A stretch of DNA of 24,601 nucleotides from JBGPYM01 sp041493205 (GCA_041493205.1 JBGPYM010000016.1:1-24601); one strand, 5' to 3'. Numbered from the stretch's first letter, positions 8,640 to 16,937 are shown. A program made the numbers and translations. The notes: generated by a model not told the origin, from the letters alone.

Positions 8640-8657
8640 TCCCGTTGCCGGGATTTG
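8640..8657 (+). terminator. Weak terminator-like hairpin
   Basis: TCCCG/CGGGA (8640-8644, 8649-8653) form a 5-bp stem with a TTGC loop, followed by TTTG. It lies 12 nt after the preceding stop. The short T-run makes this a weak candidate. Confidence 0.25.
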
Positions 8658-8703
8658 TCCATGGGGAATCTGAATTCTTGATGCCACACTGCGGGGTGTC
8701 TGC

Positions 8704-10974
8704 ATGATACGCCGAGAGTTCCTTGTACGGTCGGTTGCGGGGTCTCTTCTTCCTATCCTCCCGGGGTCAGGGACAATCCACGGCGTATCCCTGCTACCCC
8801 CGGGGATGCAGGATCAGGGCGACCTGGTTTCCCAGCGCATGCATCCGGATTTCATGACGTATCTTCCGGGGATCGAGTATTTCTATTTTGGCAATGGAGA
8901 TATCCTCGGTGCAGTGCAGTACTGTCCGGACGATCCGCGGGGGACATTCCTTGGATTCACGTTTATGAGTCCGGAGCACTTCTGCCGGAAGTGGAGCACG
9001 TTCCTCTACCACCCCGAACGAGGATTGGAGAACACACGGCTTGGGGTGACTGTTGGCGAACTGGGACGCACGCCGGATCCAGGGAGCGGGATGTACTCCG
9101 GCGTTAAGGGATACTCGGTTCGTCCTCAAAATTTCCAATCCATTGCGTGGACGTACCCCGATCGCATCCCCGTGGTGTCTGTTGCGTGGGACGCGGGACC
9201 CTGCCTGGTCACTGAGGAATTTTTTGTCCCCGCCGCGGGTGCGGTCATTTTCCGCAGGATCCGTGTGGTGAACAACGGCGATTCCCCATGCGGTGTCGGG
9301 CTGAGCCTCTCGCTCTACGCAAATTTCGGCCTCTTCAGCAGGATCGCAACGGACGAAAAAACAGCGACGGCTGCGGCATCGGGTCTGATTGCGATGACCC
9401 TTTCTGCCCCGGGAGGCAAAGTTACTGTCGCCGGCCGTTACGATGTCCGGGTTGATCTCGGGACGATTCCTGCCCGGGAAGCAAGAGCAGCAACCTACGT
9501 GTACGCTCTTGGAGGCGAAGCGCGGCTCCTCCGCACGAACACGCCTGCCGCCCTGTGGAAAAGGACGGCGCGCTCCTGGAAGTCCAGAAGCGCTCTGGAG
9601 ACCGGTGTGCCTGTCATCGATGACCTCTTCCGCGTTTCTCAGACAGGGTTGCGGGCAGTTCTCCCGCGTAACGGAAGAATGGATGCGGGGACCTGGCAAT
9701 ACAATATGGAGTGGGTGGGCGACCACATGCTGGCGGCGGAAGCGCTCCTGCGCGCAGGATTCAGTCAGGAAGCGAAAGTCATTCTCGAAAAGAACCTGCG
9801 GGACGGGATCGGGCCGGACGGCCGTACGATAGAATCGAGCCGCTGGTTTGGATTCGATTATACGGAACTTGGACAAAATGGGATGGTTCTCTATGCAGTG
9901 TGGGCGTATGTGTGCTGGACAGGTGATCTCTCATTGATCCGAAGGTACTGGCCGGCCATTCGCCGGGCGGCCGAGTTTCCCCTTATGGAAGTGTTCCGCG
10001 ATCCGCGCTCGTTCCTCGTGCACAATAAGCGTGAGTTCTGGGAACGAAGCGACGCGTATGGCTTCGAAGACGGATTTGAACTCGGATATCAATTCTGGGT
10101 CGCGATGGGTTTGGAAAAGGGGGCCGAGGTGGCGGACCTGCTCGGACACACGGCGATTGCGGCGCAGTGGCGGGAATCGTCCTCACACATGCGGCGCTCG
10201 CTCCTGGAGGATCCGGTCTATCGATTTATCGAAGATGGCCACCTCATCAAGAGAAGGACGAGGGACGGAAGCTGGAAGAGGATTCTCTCGCCTCCGGACA
10301 GGAGCAAGCTTCCTCCCGGCTCCCCCATAGCCACGGAAGAAACCCTCTGCACCGAGCCGGACACCAGCGAGGCATTTCCCATCATCTATGAAATGATCGA
10401 TCCCGGGAGCGAGCTCGCTGCCGGCACCCTCCGGTGGCTCGAACAACTCTGGAATCAACGCTGGGTGACCGGGGGGTACGCACTGTACAATATCTCCGGG
10501 AGCGACAATCGCCCCGCCCCGTGGCCCATTATGTCGGTATTGGTCGCGCGCGCCTACGCCGCCGCGCACGACGATGAGAAGGTGTGGCGGGTTCTCCACT
10601 GGCTCTACGATCTCCCCGGGGGAAAATCTGGTTCACTGTTTGAGCGATATGGTCAGAGCATTACACCCCCCATGCCGCCGGTCGGAGTGAATGGGTGGGT
10701 CTGGTACGAGCTGATCGCCCTCTGCATCCACCACCTGGCCGGCGTTCGCCCCGGTTCACGGATGCTGGAAATACGGCCATGGCTGATCGATGGGGTGAAC
10801 CTTCTCACAACCTCCGTGAATGTCCGGGGAACATCGATCGACATCCGTGTCTCTCGTGCAGGGCGAACGGAACGGGCTTCGGTCAACGGCCATGAAGTGG
10901 CGATGAAGGGGAAGGCCCTGCGCCTCCCGTACCCGCTCGGGTCACGTCGTCTTTCGATCGAGATGGAGGTGTGA
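8704..10974 (+). CDS. Tat-signal six-hairpin glycosidase-like protein
   Basis: 756 residues. The N-terminus IRREFLVRSVAG fits a twin-arginine export motif (RR-x-FL), followed by a hydrophobic run. This predicts export of a folded protein. A beta-sandwich-like N-terminal half (about 40-290) precedes an all-helical region from about 300 on. That region contains WQYNMEWVGDHM (near 331) and FWERSDAYGFEDGFELG (near 446), the aromatic and acidic style of (alpha/alpha)6-toroid glycosidases such as GH15, GH65 and debranching-enzyme C-domains. A small beta domain ends the chain. It probably acts on an oligosaccharide outside the cytoplasm, but family, substrate and catalytic acids cannot be fixed here. 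No sugar transporter or regulator lies beside it. The ATG at 8704 has only a weak GGGGTG upstream. Confidence 0.75.
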   Translation: MIRREFLVRSVAGSLLPILPGSGTIHGVSLLPPGMQDQGDLVSQRMHPDFMTYLPGIEYFYFGNGDILGAVQYCPDDPRGTFLGFTFMSPEHFCRKWSTFLYHPERGLENTRLGVTVGELGRTPDPGSGMYSGVKGYSVRPQNFQSIAWTYPDRIPVVSVAWDAGPCLVTEEFFVPAAGAVIFRRIRVVNNGDSPCGVGLSLSLYANFGLFSRIATDEKTATAAASGLIAMTLSAPGGKVTVAGRYDVRVDLGTIPAREARAATYVYALGGEARLLRTNTPAALWKRTARSWKSRSALETGVPVIDDLFRVSQTGLRAVLPRNGRMDAGTWQYNMEWVGDHMLAAEALLRAGFSQEAKVILEKNLRDGIGPDGRTIESSRWFGFDYTELGQNGMVLYAVWAYVCWTGDLSLIRRYWPAIRRAAEFPLMEVFRDPRSFLVHNKREFWERSDAYGFEDGFELGYQFWVAMGLEKGAEVADLLGHTAIAAQWRESSSHMRRSLLEDPVYRFIEDGHLIKRRTRDGSWKRILSPPDRSKLPPGSPIATEETLCTEPDTSEAFPIIYEMIDPGSELAAGTLRWLEQLWNQRWVTGGYALYNISGSDNRPAPWPIMSVLVARAYAAAHDDEKVWRVLHWLYDLPGGKSGSLFERYGQSITPPMPPVGVNGWVWYELIALCIHHLAGVRPGSRMLEIRPWLIDGVNLLTTSVNVRGTSIDIRVSRAGRTERASVNGHEVAMKGKALRLPYPLGSRRLSIEMEV

Positions 10975-11003
10975 CAGAAGAGCCGGGTCCTGCGATGGAC
11001 CCT

Positions 11004-11032
11004 TTGCCTCCCAGCCCCTTTCTTCGTATATT
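11004..11032 (+). promoter_or_regulatory. Sigma70-like promoter for the carB operon
   Basis: TTGCCT at 11004-11009 and TATATT at 11027-11032 are separated by exactly 17 bp in the 76-nt gap before carB. Transcription would start near 11040, giving a 5' leader of about 10-20 nt. I saw no room for the pyrimidine-responsive leaders known from some carAB operons. Confidence 0.6.
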
Positions 11033-11050
11033 CCGGTCCGACCACGGAGG

Positions 11051-14000
11051 ATGCAGGAGTACTTGCCGAAGCGCACTGACCTTCATTCCATTCTCATCAT
11101 CGGTTCCGGCCCGATCGTCATCGGTCAGGCGTGCGAATTCGATTATTCCGGCACCCAGGCCTGCAAGGTCCTGAGGGAGGAAGGGTACCGGATCATCCTC
11201 ATTAACAGCAACCCCGCCACCATCATGACCGATCCGGATCTCGCGGATCGGACCTACATTGAGCCGATTACCCCGTATTTCGTCGAAAAGATAATCGAAC
11301 GGGAGCGTCCGGATGCCATCCTCCCGACGATGGGGGGACAGACGGCGCTCAACATCGCTGTGACCCTTGCGGAAACCGGGGTGCTGGAAAAGTACGGGGT
11401 CGAGCTCATTGGCGCCAAACTGGAGGCCATCCACAGGGCGGAAGACCGCGAGAAGTTCAAGGCCGCCATGGATGCCGCCGGGCTCAAGACACCCCGCGGG
11501 GGATTCGTCCGTTCGGTGGAGGAAGGGAAAAAACTCGCAGGCTCAATCGGCTTCCCGATCATTATCCGCCCCTCCTTCACCCTCGGAGGGTCAGGCGGAG
11601 GTATCGCGCGCTCGGACGATGAGTTCGAAGAGGCACTCACGCACGGACTCGAGTCGAGTCCCATTCGCGAGGTCCTGCTCGAAGAATCGGTCATCGGCTG
11701 GAAGGAATACGAACTCGAAGTCATGCGCGACGTAGAGGACAACGTCGTCATTATCTGCTCGATCGAAAACCTCGACCCGATGGGGATTCATACCGGGGAC
11801 TCCATCACGGTGGCTCCCGCGCAGACGCTCACCGACAAGGAGTACCAGACGATGCGTGATGATGCCATCCGCATCATCCGCGCTATCGGTGTCGAGACCG
11901 GCGGGTCGAACATCCAGTTTGCGGTGGATCCGAAGACGGGGCGGTGCCTGGTGATCGAAATGAACCCCCGGGTCTCACGCTCCTCCGCACTTGCCTCGAA
12001 AGCGACCGGGTTCCCCATAGCCAAGATTGCGGCAATGCTCGCGGTCGGGTATACGCTCGACGAGATCCCGAACGATATCACGAAACTCACCCCCGCCTCG
12101 TTCGAGCCGACGATTGACTACTGCGTCGTCAAGATCCCCCGCTGGGACTTCGAGAAGTTCAAGGGTGTCGATACCACCCTCGGTGTCCAGATGAAGTCGG
12201 TCGGGGAGGCGATGGCCTTCGGCCGGACGTTTAAGGAAGCCCTGCAGAAGGCGCTCCGCTCGCTCGAACAGGGACGGGCCGGCCTTGGTGCGGACGGGAA
12301 GGATGAGTTCGACCCCGCGGGCCTGACCCCTGCAGAACGGGCTGTCTGGAAGGAACGCGTTGTCGAACGTCTGAGCGTCCCGCGTCCCGATGCCGTGTTC
12401 AATGTCCGCTATGCTTTCCAGCTCGGCTTTACGATCGAGGAACTTCATGCGATCACATTCATCGACCCCTGGTTCCTCTACAACATCAGGCAGATTGTCG
12501 AAATGGAGGGGGAGATAAGGAAGGCGGGGAAGCTCGATGCGGACGGAATGCTGAAGGCGAAACAATGGGGGTTCTCCGATCGTCAGCTTGCCTTCATGCT
12601 CCGCACCGATGAGAAATCCATCCGGGCGGAGCGGAAACATCTGGGCGTCCTGCCGGTGTACAAGACGGTGGACACATGTGCCGCAGAATTCGCCGCAGAT
12701 ACACCCTATCATTACTCGACATATGAGCGGGAAAACGAGGCGAAGCCGTCTGACAAGAAACAGGTTATCATCCTGGGCGGCGGGCCCAACCGCATCGGTC
12801 AGGGAATCGAGTTCGATTACTGCTGCGTGCATGGCGTGATGGGGTTGCGGGAAGAGGGGTACGGGACGATCATGGTAAACTGCAATCCCGAAACCGTCTC
12901 CACCGACTACGACACGACCGACAAGCTCTATTTTGAACCGTTGACGCTGGAAGACGTTCTTAATATCTGCGATCAGGAGAAGCCGGAAGGGGTGATCGTG
13001 AGCTTCGGCGGCCAGACGCCGCTGAAAATCGCCAAAGCCCTTGAGGAAAACGGCGTCAAAATCCTCGGGACGTCGACCGAAGGGATCGACCTGGCCGAGG
13101 ACCGGAAGCGTTTTGGCAAGCTTCTCGATGATCTGAAGATTCCCTGCCCTCCGTACGGGACGGCCTTTGACGTTCCCGGGGCCCTCGAGGTTGCTGAACG
13201 CGTCGGCTATCCGGTCCTTGTCCGCCCCTCGTACGTCCTCGGGGGGAGGGCGATGGAAATCTGCTACGGGAGCGACGGCCTCCGTGAGTACATGGAGAAG
13301 GCGGTGCATGTGTCGCCGGATCATCCCGTCCTGATCGACCGGTTCCTGGAAGACGCGTTTGAATTCGATGTGGACGCCGTCTGCGACGGGTCGGAGGTGT
13401 TCATCGGCGGGGTCATGCAGCATATCGAGGAGGCCGGGGTCCATTCGGGGGACAGTTGCTGCGTCCTTCCGCCGTATGCGGTCACTCCCCTGCAGCTGCA
13501 GACGCTGATGTCGTATACCCGCCGGCTCGCTCTCGCATTGAAAGTGGTCGGCCTGGTAAACGTCCAGTATGCCATGCGCGACGGCGTGATCTACGTGCTT
13601 GAAGTGAACCCCCGGGCTTCGCGCACCGTGCCTTTCGTCAGCAAGGCCACCGGCGTCGCCCTCGCGAAGGTTGCGGCGCGCCTGATGATCGGCAAGACGC
13701 TGAAAGAACTCGATGTGAAGGGGTACGGCTGGGCGAAGCATGTCGCCATCAAGGAATCCGTCTTCCCGTTCCCCAAATTTCCGTCGGCACGGCATTTCCT
13801 CGGCCCCGAAATGCGCTCCACGGGCGAGGTGATGGGGATCTCCGACAGTTTCGGGATTGCGTTTGCGAAGGCCTCCATGGCCGCTGGGAGCACGCTCCCG
13901 CAGAAGGGGACCGTCTTCGTCAGTCTGAACGACTTTGACAAGAATGACCGCGCCGCAAATATTGTGCGTGCATATGTCCGACTGGGGTTCAATGTCATTG

Positions 14001-14389
14001 CCACCGAAGGGACATCAGCGTTTCTTAAGACCCACGCGATAGGGAACCGGCCGGTCCTGAAGGCGAGCGAAGGGACGCTCAACATCATCGATATCATCAA
14101 GAACGGCTGGGTACAGCTCATCATCAATACGCCCCTCGGCCAGGTATCGCGTCAGGACGAACACGCAATAGGCCGGACGGCGTACGAATACAAGATTCCC
14201 TTCATCACGACACTCTCCGCAGCCGCTTCGGCGGCAAAAAGCATCGAGCAGATCCGCAAGCGCCCCCTGGAAGTCAAAAGCGTGCAGGAACATCACGAGC
14301 ATGCAGCGCAGGGAGGAGGGACGCACGCAATCGAGACGCTGGAGGACTGCACCCGTCTCGTCGAGTACATCAAAGCGTTCCAGATGTAA
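11051..14389 (+). CDS. carB: Carbamoyl-phosphate synthase large subunit
   Basis: This subunit makes carbamoyl phosphate from bicarbonate, ATP and ammonia (from the CarA glutaminase) for pyrimidine and arginine synthesis. The two homologous ATP-grasp halves are intact. The first runs from GSGPIVIGQACEFDYSG to EMNPRVSRSSALASKATG (about 18-320). The second runs from GGGPNRIGQGIEFDY (about 576) to EVNPRASRTVPFVSKATG (about 851). An MGS-like allosteric domain starts near 953. A tail of roughly 25 residues continues past the usual end. The ATG at 11051 directly abuts GGAGG, leaving no spacer. CarB proteins normally begin MPKRTD, which matches the in-frame TTG at 11063 (LPKRTD), so the true start may be 11063. 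carA is not in the window. An O-carbamoyltransferase follows after 18 nt. Confidence 0.97.
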   Translation: MQEYLPKRTDLHSILIIGSGPIVIGQACEFDYSGTQACKVLREEGYRIILINSNPATIMTDPDLADRTYIEPITPYFVEKIIERERPDAILPTMGGQTALNIAVTLAETGVLEKYGVELIGAKLEAIHRAEDREKFKAAMDAAGLKTPRGGFVRSVEEGKKLAGSIGFPIIIRPSFTLGGSGGGIARSDDEFEEALTHGLESSPIREVLLEESVIGWKEYELEVMRDVEDNVVIICSIENLDPMGIHTGDSITVAPAQTLTDKEYQTMRDDAIRIIRAIGVETGGSNIQFAVDPKTGRCLVIEMNPRVSRSSALASKATGFPIAKIAAMLAVGYTLDEIPNDITKLTPASFEPTIDYCVVKIPRWDFEKFKGVDTTLGVQMKSVGEAMAFGRTFKEALQKALRSLEQGRAGLGADGKDEFDPAGLTPAERAVWKERVVERLSVPRPDAVFNVRYAFQLGFTIEELHAITFIDPWFLYNIRQIVEMEGEIRKAGKLDADGMLKAKQWGFSDRQLAFMLRTDEKSIRAERKHLGVLPVYKTVDTCAAEFAADTPYHYSTYERENEAKPSDKKQVIILGGGPNRIGQGIEFDYCCVHGVMGLREEGYGTIMVNCNPETVSTDYDTTDKLYFEPLTLEDVLNICDQEKPEGVIVSFGGQTPLKIAKALEENGVKILGTSTEGIDLAEDRKRFGKLLDDLKIPCPPYGTAFDVPGALEVAERVGYPVLVRPSYVLGGRAMEICYGSDGLREYMEKAVHVSPDHPVLIDRFLEDAFEFDVDAVCDGSEVFIGGVMQHIEEAGVHSGDSCCVLPPYAVTPLQLQTLMSYTRRLALALKVVGLVNVQYAMRDGVIYVLEVNPRASRTVPFVSKATGVALAKVAARLMIGKTLKELDVKGYGWAKHVAIKESVFPFPKFPSARHFLGPEMRSTGEVMGISDSFGIAFAKASMAAGSTLPQKGTVFVSLNDFDKNDRAANIVRAYVRLGFNVIATEGTSAFLKTHAIGNRPVLKASEGTLNIIDIIKNGWVQLIINTPLGQVSRQDEHAIGRTAYEYKIPFITTLSAAASAAKSIEQIRKRPLEVKSVQEHHEHAAQGGGTHAIETLEDCTRLVEYIKAFQM

Positions 14390-14407
14390 CCCCCCGTCCG
14401 GTCCACC

Positions 14408-16225
14408 ATGTATATCCTCGGGATATCGTGCTTTTATCACGACGCGGCGGCGGCCCTGCTGAAAGACGGTGCGATCGTCGCCGCGGCGCAGGAAGAACGG
14501 TTCAGCCGCGTGAAGCACGATTTCCGGTTCCCCTCGGGCGCAATCGCCTGGTGTCTTGCACATGAAGGGATTACCGCGGCCGACCTCGGCTGCGTGACCT
14601 TCTACGATAAGCCCTTCATTAAATTCGAACGCATCCTCGAAACCTACCTCGCTGAAGCCCCCCACGGGATCCGGTCGTTCCTGATGGCCATGCCCCTCTG
14701 GCTCAAGGAGAAACTCTGGATCCCCCAGCTCATCCGGGACGAACTCGGCTACGAAGGAAAGATTCTGTACACGGAGCATCATGAATCGCACGCGGCGTCC
14801 GCATTCTACCCTTCGCCCTATGCCCGTGCCGCTTTCCTGACTCTCGATGGCGTAGGTGAGTGGACGACCACGAGCTACGGGGTGGGGAAAGACAATACGA
14901 TCGAGATCCTCGGGGAACAGCGCTTCCCTCATTCCCTCGGCCTGCTTTACTCTGCGTTCACCTATTTTACCGGGTTCAAGGTCAATTCTGCAGAGTACAA
15001 GGTCATGGGACTCGCACCGTACGGCGAGCCGAAATACGTGAACGCGATCTATGATCATCTGCTCGACCTGAAGAGCGACGGGTCGTTCAAGATGAATATG
15101 GATTATTTTGACTATTGTTCCGGTCTCAGGATGACCGGGCGCAAGTTTGACCGGCTCTTCGGCGGGCCGCCGCGGAAGCCCGAATCACCACTCACGCAGA
15201 GGGAGATGGATCTCGCGAGATCTCTTCAAGAAGTGACCGAGGAGATCATGCTCCGGCAGGCGCGGCACGTTTATAAGGAGACCGGCGAGGAGAATCTTGT
15301 TCTCGCCGGAGGCGTTGCCCTCAACTGCGTCGGCAATGGGCGAATCCTCCGCGAGGGTCCGTTTAAGAACATCTGGATCCAGCCGGCGGCCGGCGACGCG
15401 GGGGGTGCGCTCGGTTCGGCGCTTTTCGCCTGGTACGCCTGCCTAGGGAATCCGCGAACGGTGGGAGGGACATCAGATCTCCAGCGCGGCTCTTATCTGG
15501 GGCCCCACTTCACGGACGATGAGATTGAAAATGTGTTGCTGAGTCAGGGTGTTCTATACTCGAAGCTGGGACGGGAGCAACTGATTGAAACCGTCGCCGG
15601 ATTGATCGCTTCGGAACAGGTGATCGGTTGGTTTCAGGGGCCGATGGAGTTCGGACCGCGCGCACTCGGTGCCCGCAGTATCATCGGGGACGCCCGGTCG
15701 GCGAAAATGCAGTCGGTGATGAACCTGAAGATCAAATTCCGCGAATCGTTCCGTCCGTTTGCGCCCTCGGTGTTGAAAGAGCATGTCGCGGAATACTTCA
15801 TGATCGACCGGGAGAGTCCGTACATGCTTTTGGTTGCCCCCGTTGTGGAATCGAGGAGGATGCCCGCGAAGAAGGAGGATGCACAGGTTTCGGGAATCGA
15901 TAAGCTGAACCTGGTACGATCGGAAATCCCTGCGGTGACCCACATCGACTATACTGCGCGGATCCAGACGGTCAACCGGAACGATCACCCGCTCTATTAC
16001 GACCTCATCGACAGCTTTTACAGAAAAACTGGTTGTCCTGTCATTATTAACACCTCGTTTAACGTGCGGGGAGAACCGATTGTCTGCAGGCCGGAAGAGG
16101 CGCTCCGCTGCTTCCTGCGGACCGAAATGGACTATCTGGTCATGGGGAGTTACATATTGGCGAAGAAGGACCAGACGCCTCTCGCGGCAGACACGGACTG
16201 GAAGAAGGAGTTCGCGCTTGATTGA
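14408..16225 (+). CDS. O-carbamoyltransferase (NodU/CmcH/TobZ/SxtI family)
   Basis: 605 residues, the normal family length. These enzymes transfer the carbamoyl group of carbamoyl phosphate, through carbamoyl-adenylate, to a hydroxyl on a sugar or natural product. The N-terminal Kae1-like domain shows HDAAAALL, EERFSRVKHD, the metal-binding HHESH (H124, H125, H128) and LTLDGVGEW (D147). LAGGVALN is near 299. The C-terminal domain shows FGPRALGARSI (near 415) and INTSFNVRGEP (near 547). It follows carB by 18 nt, has no ribosome-binding site, and carries a 6-bp inverted repeat at 14412-14426 just after the ATG. Translation is therefore probably coupled to carB. The downstream SxtJ and DUF5989 genes mirror sxtI-sxtJ-sxtK of cyanobacterial saxitoxin clusters. 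The acceptor molecule is unknown. Confidence 0.92.
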   Translation: MYILGISCFYHDAAAALLKDGAIVAAAQEERFSRVKHDFRFPSGAIAWCLAHEGITAADLGCVTFYDKPFIKFERILETYLAEAPHGIRSFLMAMPLWLKEKLWIPQLIRDELGYEGKILYTEHHESHAASAFYPSPYARAAFLTLDGVGEWTTTSYGVGKDNTIEILGEQRFPHSLGLLYSAFTYFTGFKVNSAEYKVMGLAPYGEPKYVNAIYDHLLDLKSDGSFKMNMDYFDYCSGLRMTGRKFDRLFGGPPRKPESPLTQREMDLARSLQEVTEEIMLRQARHVYKETGEENLVLAGGVALNCVGNGRILREGPFKNIWIQPAAGDAGGALGSALFAWYACLGNPRTVGGTSDLQRGSYLGPHFTDDEIENVLLSQGVLYSKLGREQLIETVAGLIASEQVIGWFQGPMEFGPRALGARSIIGDARSAKMQSVMNLKIKFRESFRPFAPSVLKEHVAEYFMIDRESPYMLLVAPVVESRRMPAKKEDAQVSGIDKLNLVRSEIPAVTHIDYTARIQTVNRNDHPLYYDLIDSFYRKTGCPVIINTSFNVRGEPIVCRPEEALRCFLRTEMDYLVMGSYILAKKDQTPLAADTDWKKEFALD

Positions 16226-16622
16226 GCGAATTGACACATCGCGGAAGTCCCTCCGAAAATTCGGCCTGCTCTTCGCCCTGATCAGCGCCTTTGCGACCGG
16301 GTATTTTCTGTACAAAGGGAGCGGGGTGTGGATCTGGACCGCTGGAGCGGCGATTTTCTTCCTGGTGACGGGACTGGCTGCACAGCCGGTGCTCAAGCCG
16401 CTCTATGTGGCGTGGATGACTTTTGCGATCATCCTCGGCTGGATCAACACGCGCCTGATTCTGGGGATTTTCTTCTATCTGATTCTAACGCCGATCGGCC
16501 TTATCTTACGAATCACGGGAAAGGACCTCCTCGACAAGAAATTCGACCGCGGGGCCGAGACGTACTGGAAAAAAAGGGAGAAGAGGGAGTTCGACCCGGC
16601 ACGGTATGAACGATTATTCTGA
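16218..16622 (+). CDS. SxtJ-family membrane protein
   Basis: 134 residues from the TTG at 16218. AGGAG at 16206-16210 lies 7 nt upstream, and the gene overlaps the carbamoyltransferase end by 8 nt. The frame is open much further upstream, but that region lies inside the previous gene and is unlike the family. Two or three hydrophobic helices (about residues 14-29, 36-55 and 60-95) are followed by a charged tail rich in K, R and E (KKREKREFDPARYERLF). This matches small membrane proteins named after sxtJ, which regularly accompany NodU/TobZ-type carbamoyltransferases. Their function is unknown; a role as membrane anchor or partner for the carbamoyltransferase is only a guess from gene order. 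Confidence 0.85.
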   Translation: MIERIDTSRKSLRKFGLLFALISAFATGYFLYKGSGVWIWTAGAAIFFLVTGLAAQPVLKPLYVAWMTFAIILGWINTRLILGIFFYLILTPIGLILRITGKDLLDKKFDRGAETYWKKREKREFDPARYERLF

Positions 16623-16653
16623 AGAAACGAATCACCTCGGCAACGGAGACGTC

Positions 16654-16821
16654 ATGACAAAAAGCAGCAAGATGAGTATCGTGCGGGAACTCTGGGAATT
16701 CATGAAAGTCCGGAAGAAATGGTGGCTCGGACCGATCGTCCTGATGCTTCTTCTGCTCGGACTCCTCATCGTTCTCACGCAGGGTTCAGCCCTCGCCCCA
16801 TTCATTTATACATTATTCTAG
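16654..16821 (+). CDS. DUF5989 family mini-protein (SxtK-like)
   Basis: 55 residues from the ATG at 16654, with GGAG 5 nt upstream. An in-frame ATG at 16606 inside the sxtJ-like gene would add 16 polar residues but has no ribosome-binding site. The protein has a basic amphipathic start (IVRELWEFMKVRKKWWLGP), one transmembrane helix (IVLMLLLLGLLIVLTQ) and the ending SALAPFIYTLF, which is characteristic of DUF5989. This family typically lies after sxtJ-like genes in carbamoyltransferase loci. Function is unknown. It is the last gene of the carB unit: a perfect 7-bp palindrome begins 4 nt after its stop. Confidence 0.87.
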   Translation: MTKSSKMSIVRELWEFMKVRKKWWLGPIVLMLLLLGLLIVLTQGSALAPFIYTLF

Positions 16822-16824
16822 TAG

Positions 16825-16882
16825 GACCGGCCTCTGTGCCGGTCGAACCTGGCAGCTTGTAGTGGGAAGGGTGTCCCCTCCC
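16825..16882. repeat. Two palindromes between DUF5989 and the TonB receptor (REP-like, possible terminator)
   Basis: GACCGGC/GCCGGTC (16825-16831, 16838-16844) is a perfect 7-bp stem with loop CTCTGT. A second stem GGGAAGGG/CCCCTCCC (16864-16871, 16875-16882) has one mismatch. The second element resembles the palindrome after cstA (14 of 17 bases over 16862-16878). No T-run follows either stem. The first could still end the carB transcript, and the second abuts the -35 box of the next promoter. Confidence 0.5.
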
Positions 16883-16911
16883 TTGACATTCGGAGCTTAT
16901 TGAGGTAGCTT
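16883..16911 (+). promoter_or_regulatory. Strong sigma70-like promoter for the TonB receptor
   Basis: Consensus TTGACA at 16883-16888 and TAGCTT at 16906-16911 are separated by exactly 17 bp. Transcription would begin near 16918, about 20 nt before the ATG at 16938. The -35 box directly follows the GC-rich palindrome ending at 16882. Confidence 0.65.
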
Positions 16912-16937
16912 TTTCCATAGCTTCGTGGGATACCTCC

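Noticed and set aside
8645..8683. Possible promoter before the glycosidase-like gene starting with TTGCCG
   Set aside because: No -10-like hexamer at 16-18 bp; the nearest AT-rich hexamer is at 20 bp.
8794..9876. 360-codon minus-strand frame opposite the glycosidase-like gene
   Set aside because: Antisense shadow: no motif, no start signal, and the opposite strand encodes a coherent 756-residue protein.
11975..13795. 606-codon open frame on the minus strand inside carB
   Set aside because: It lies antisense to an intact, highly conserved carB. Its translation is rich in R, H, D and P with no domain, as expected for antisense frames in GC-rich genes.
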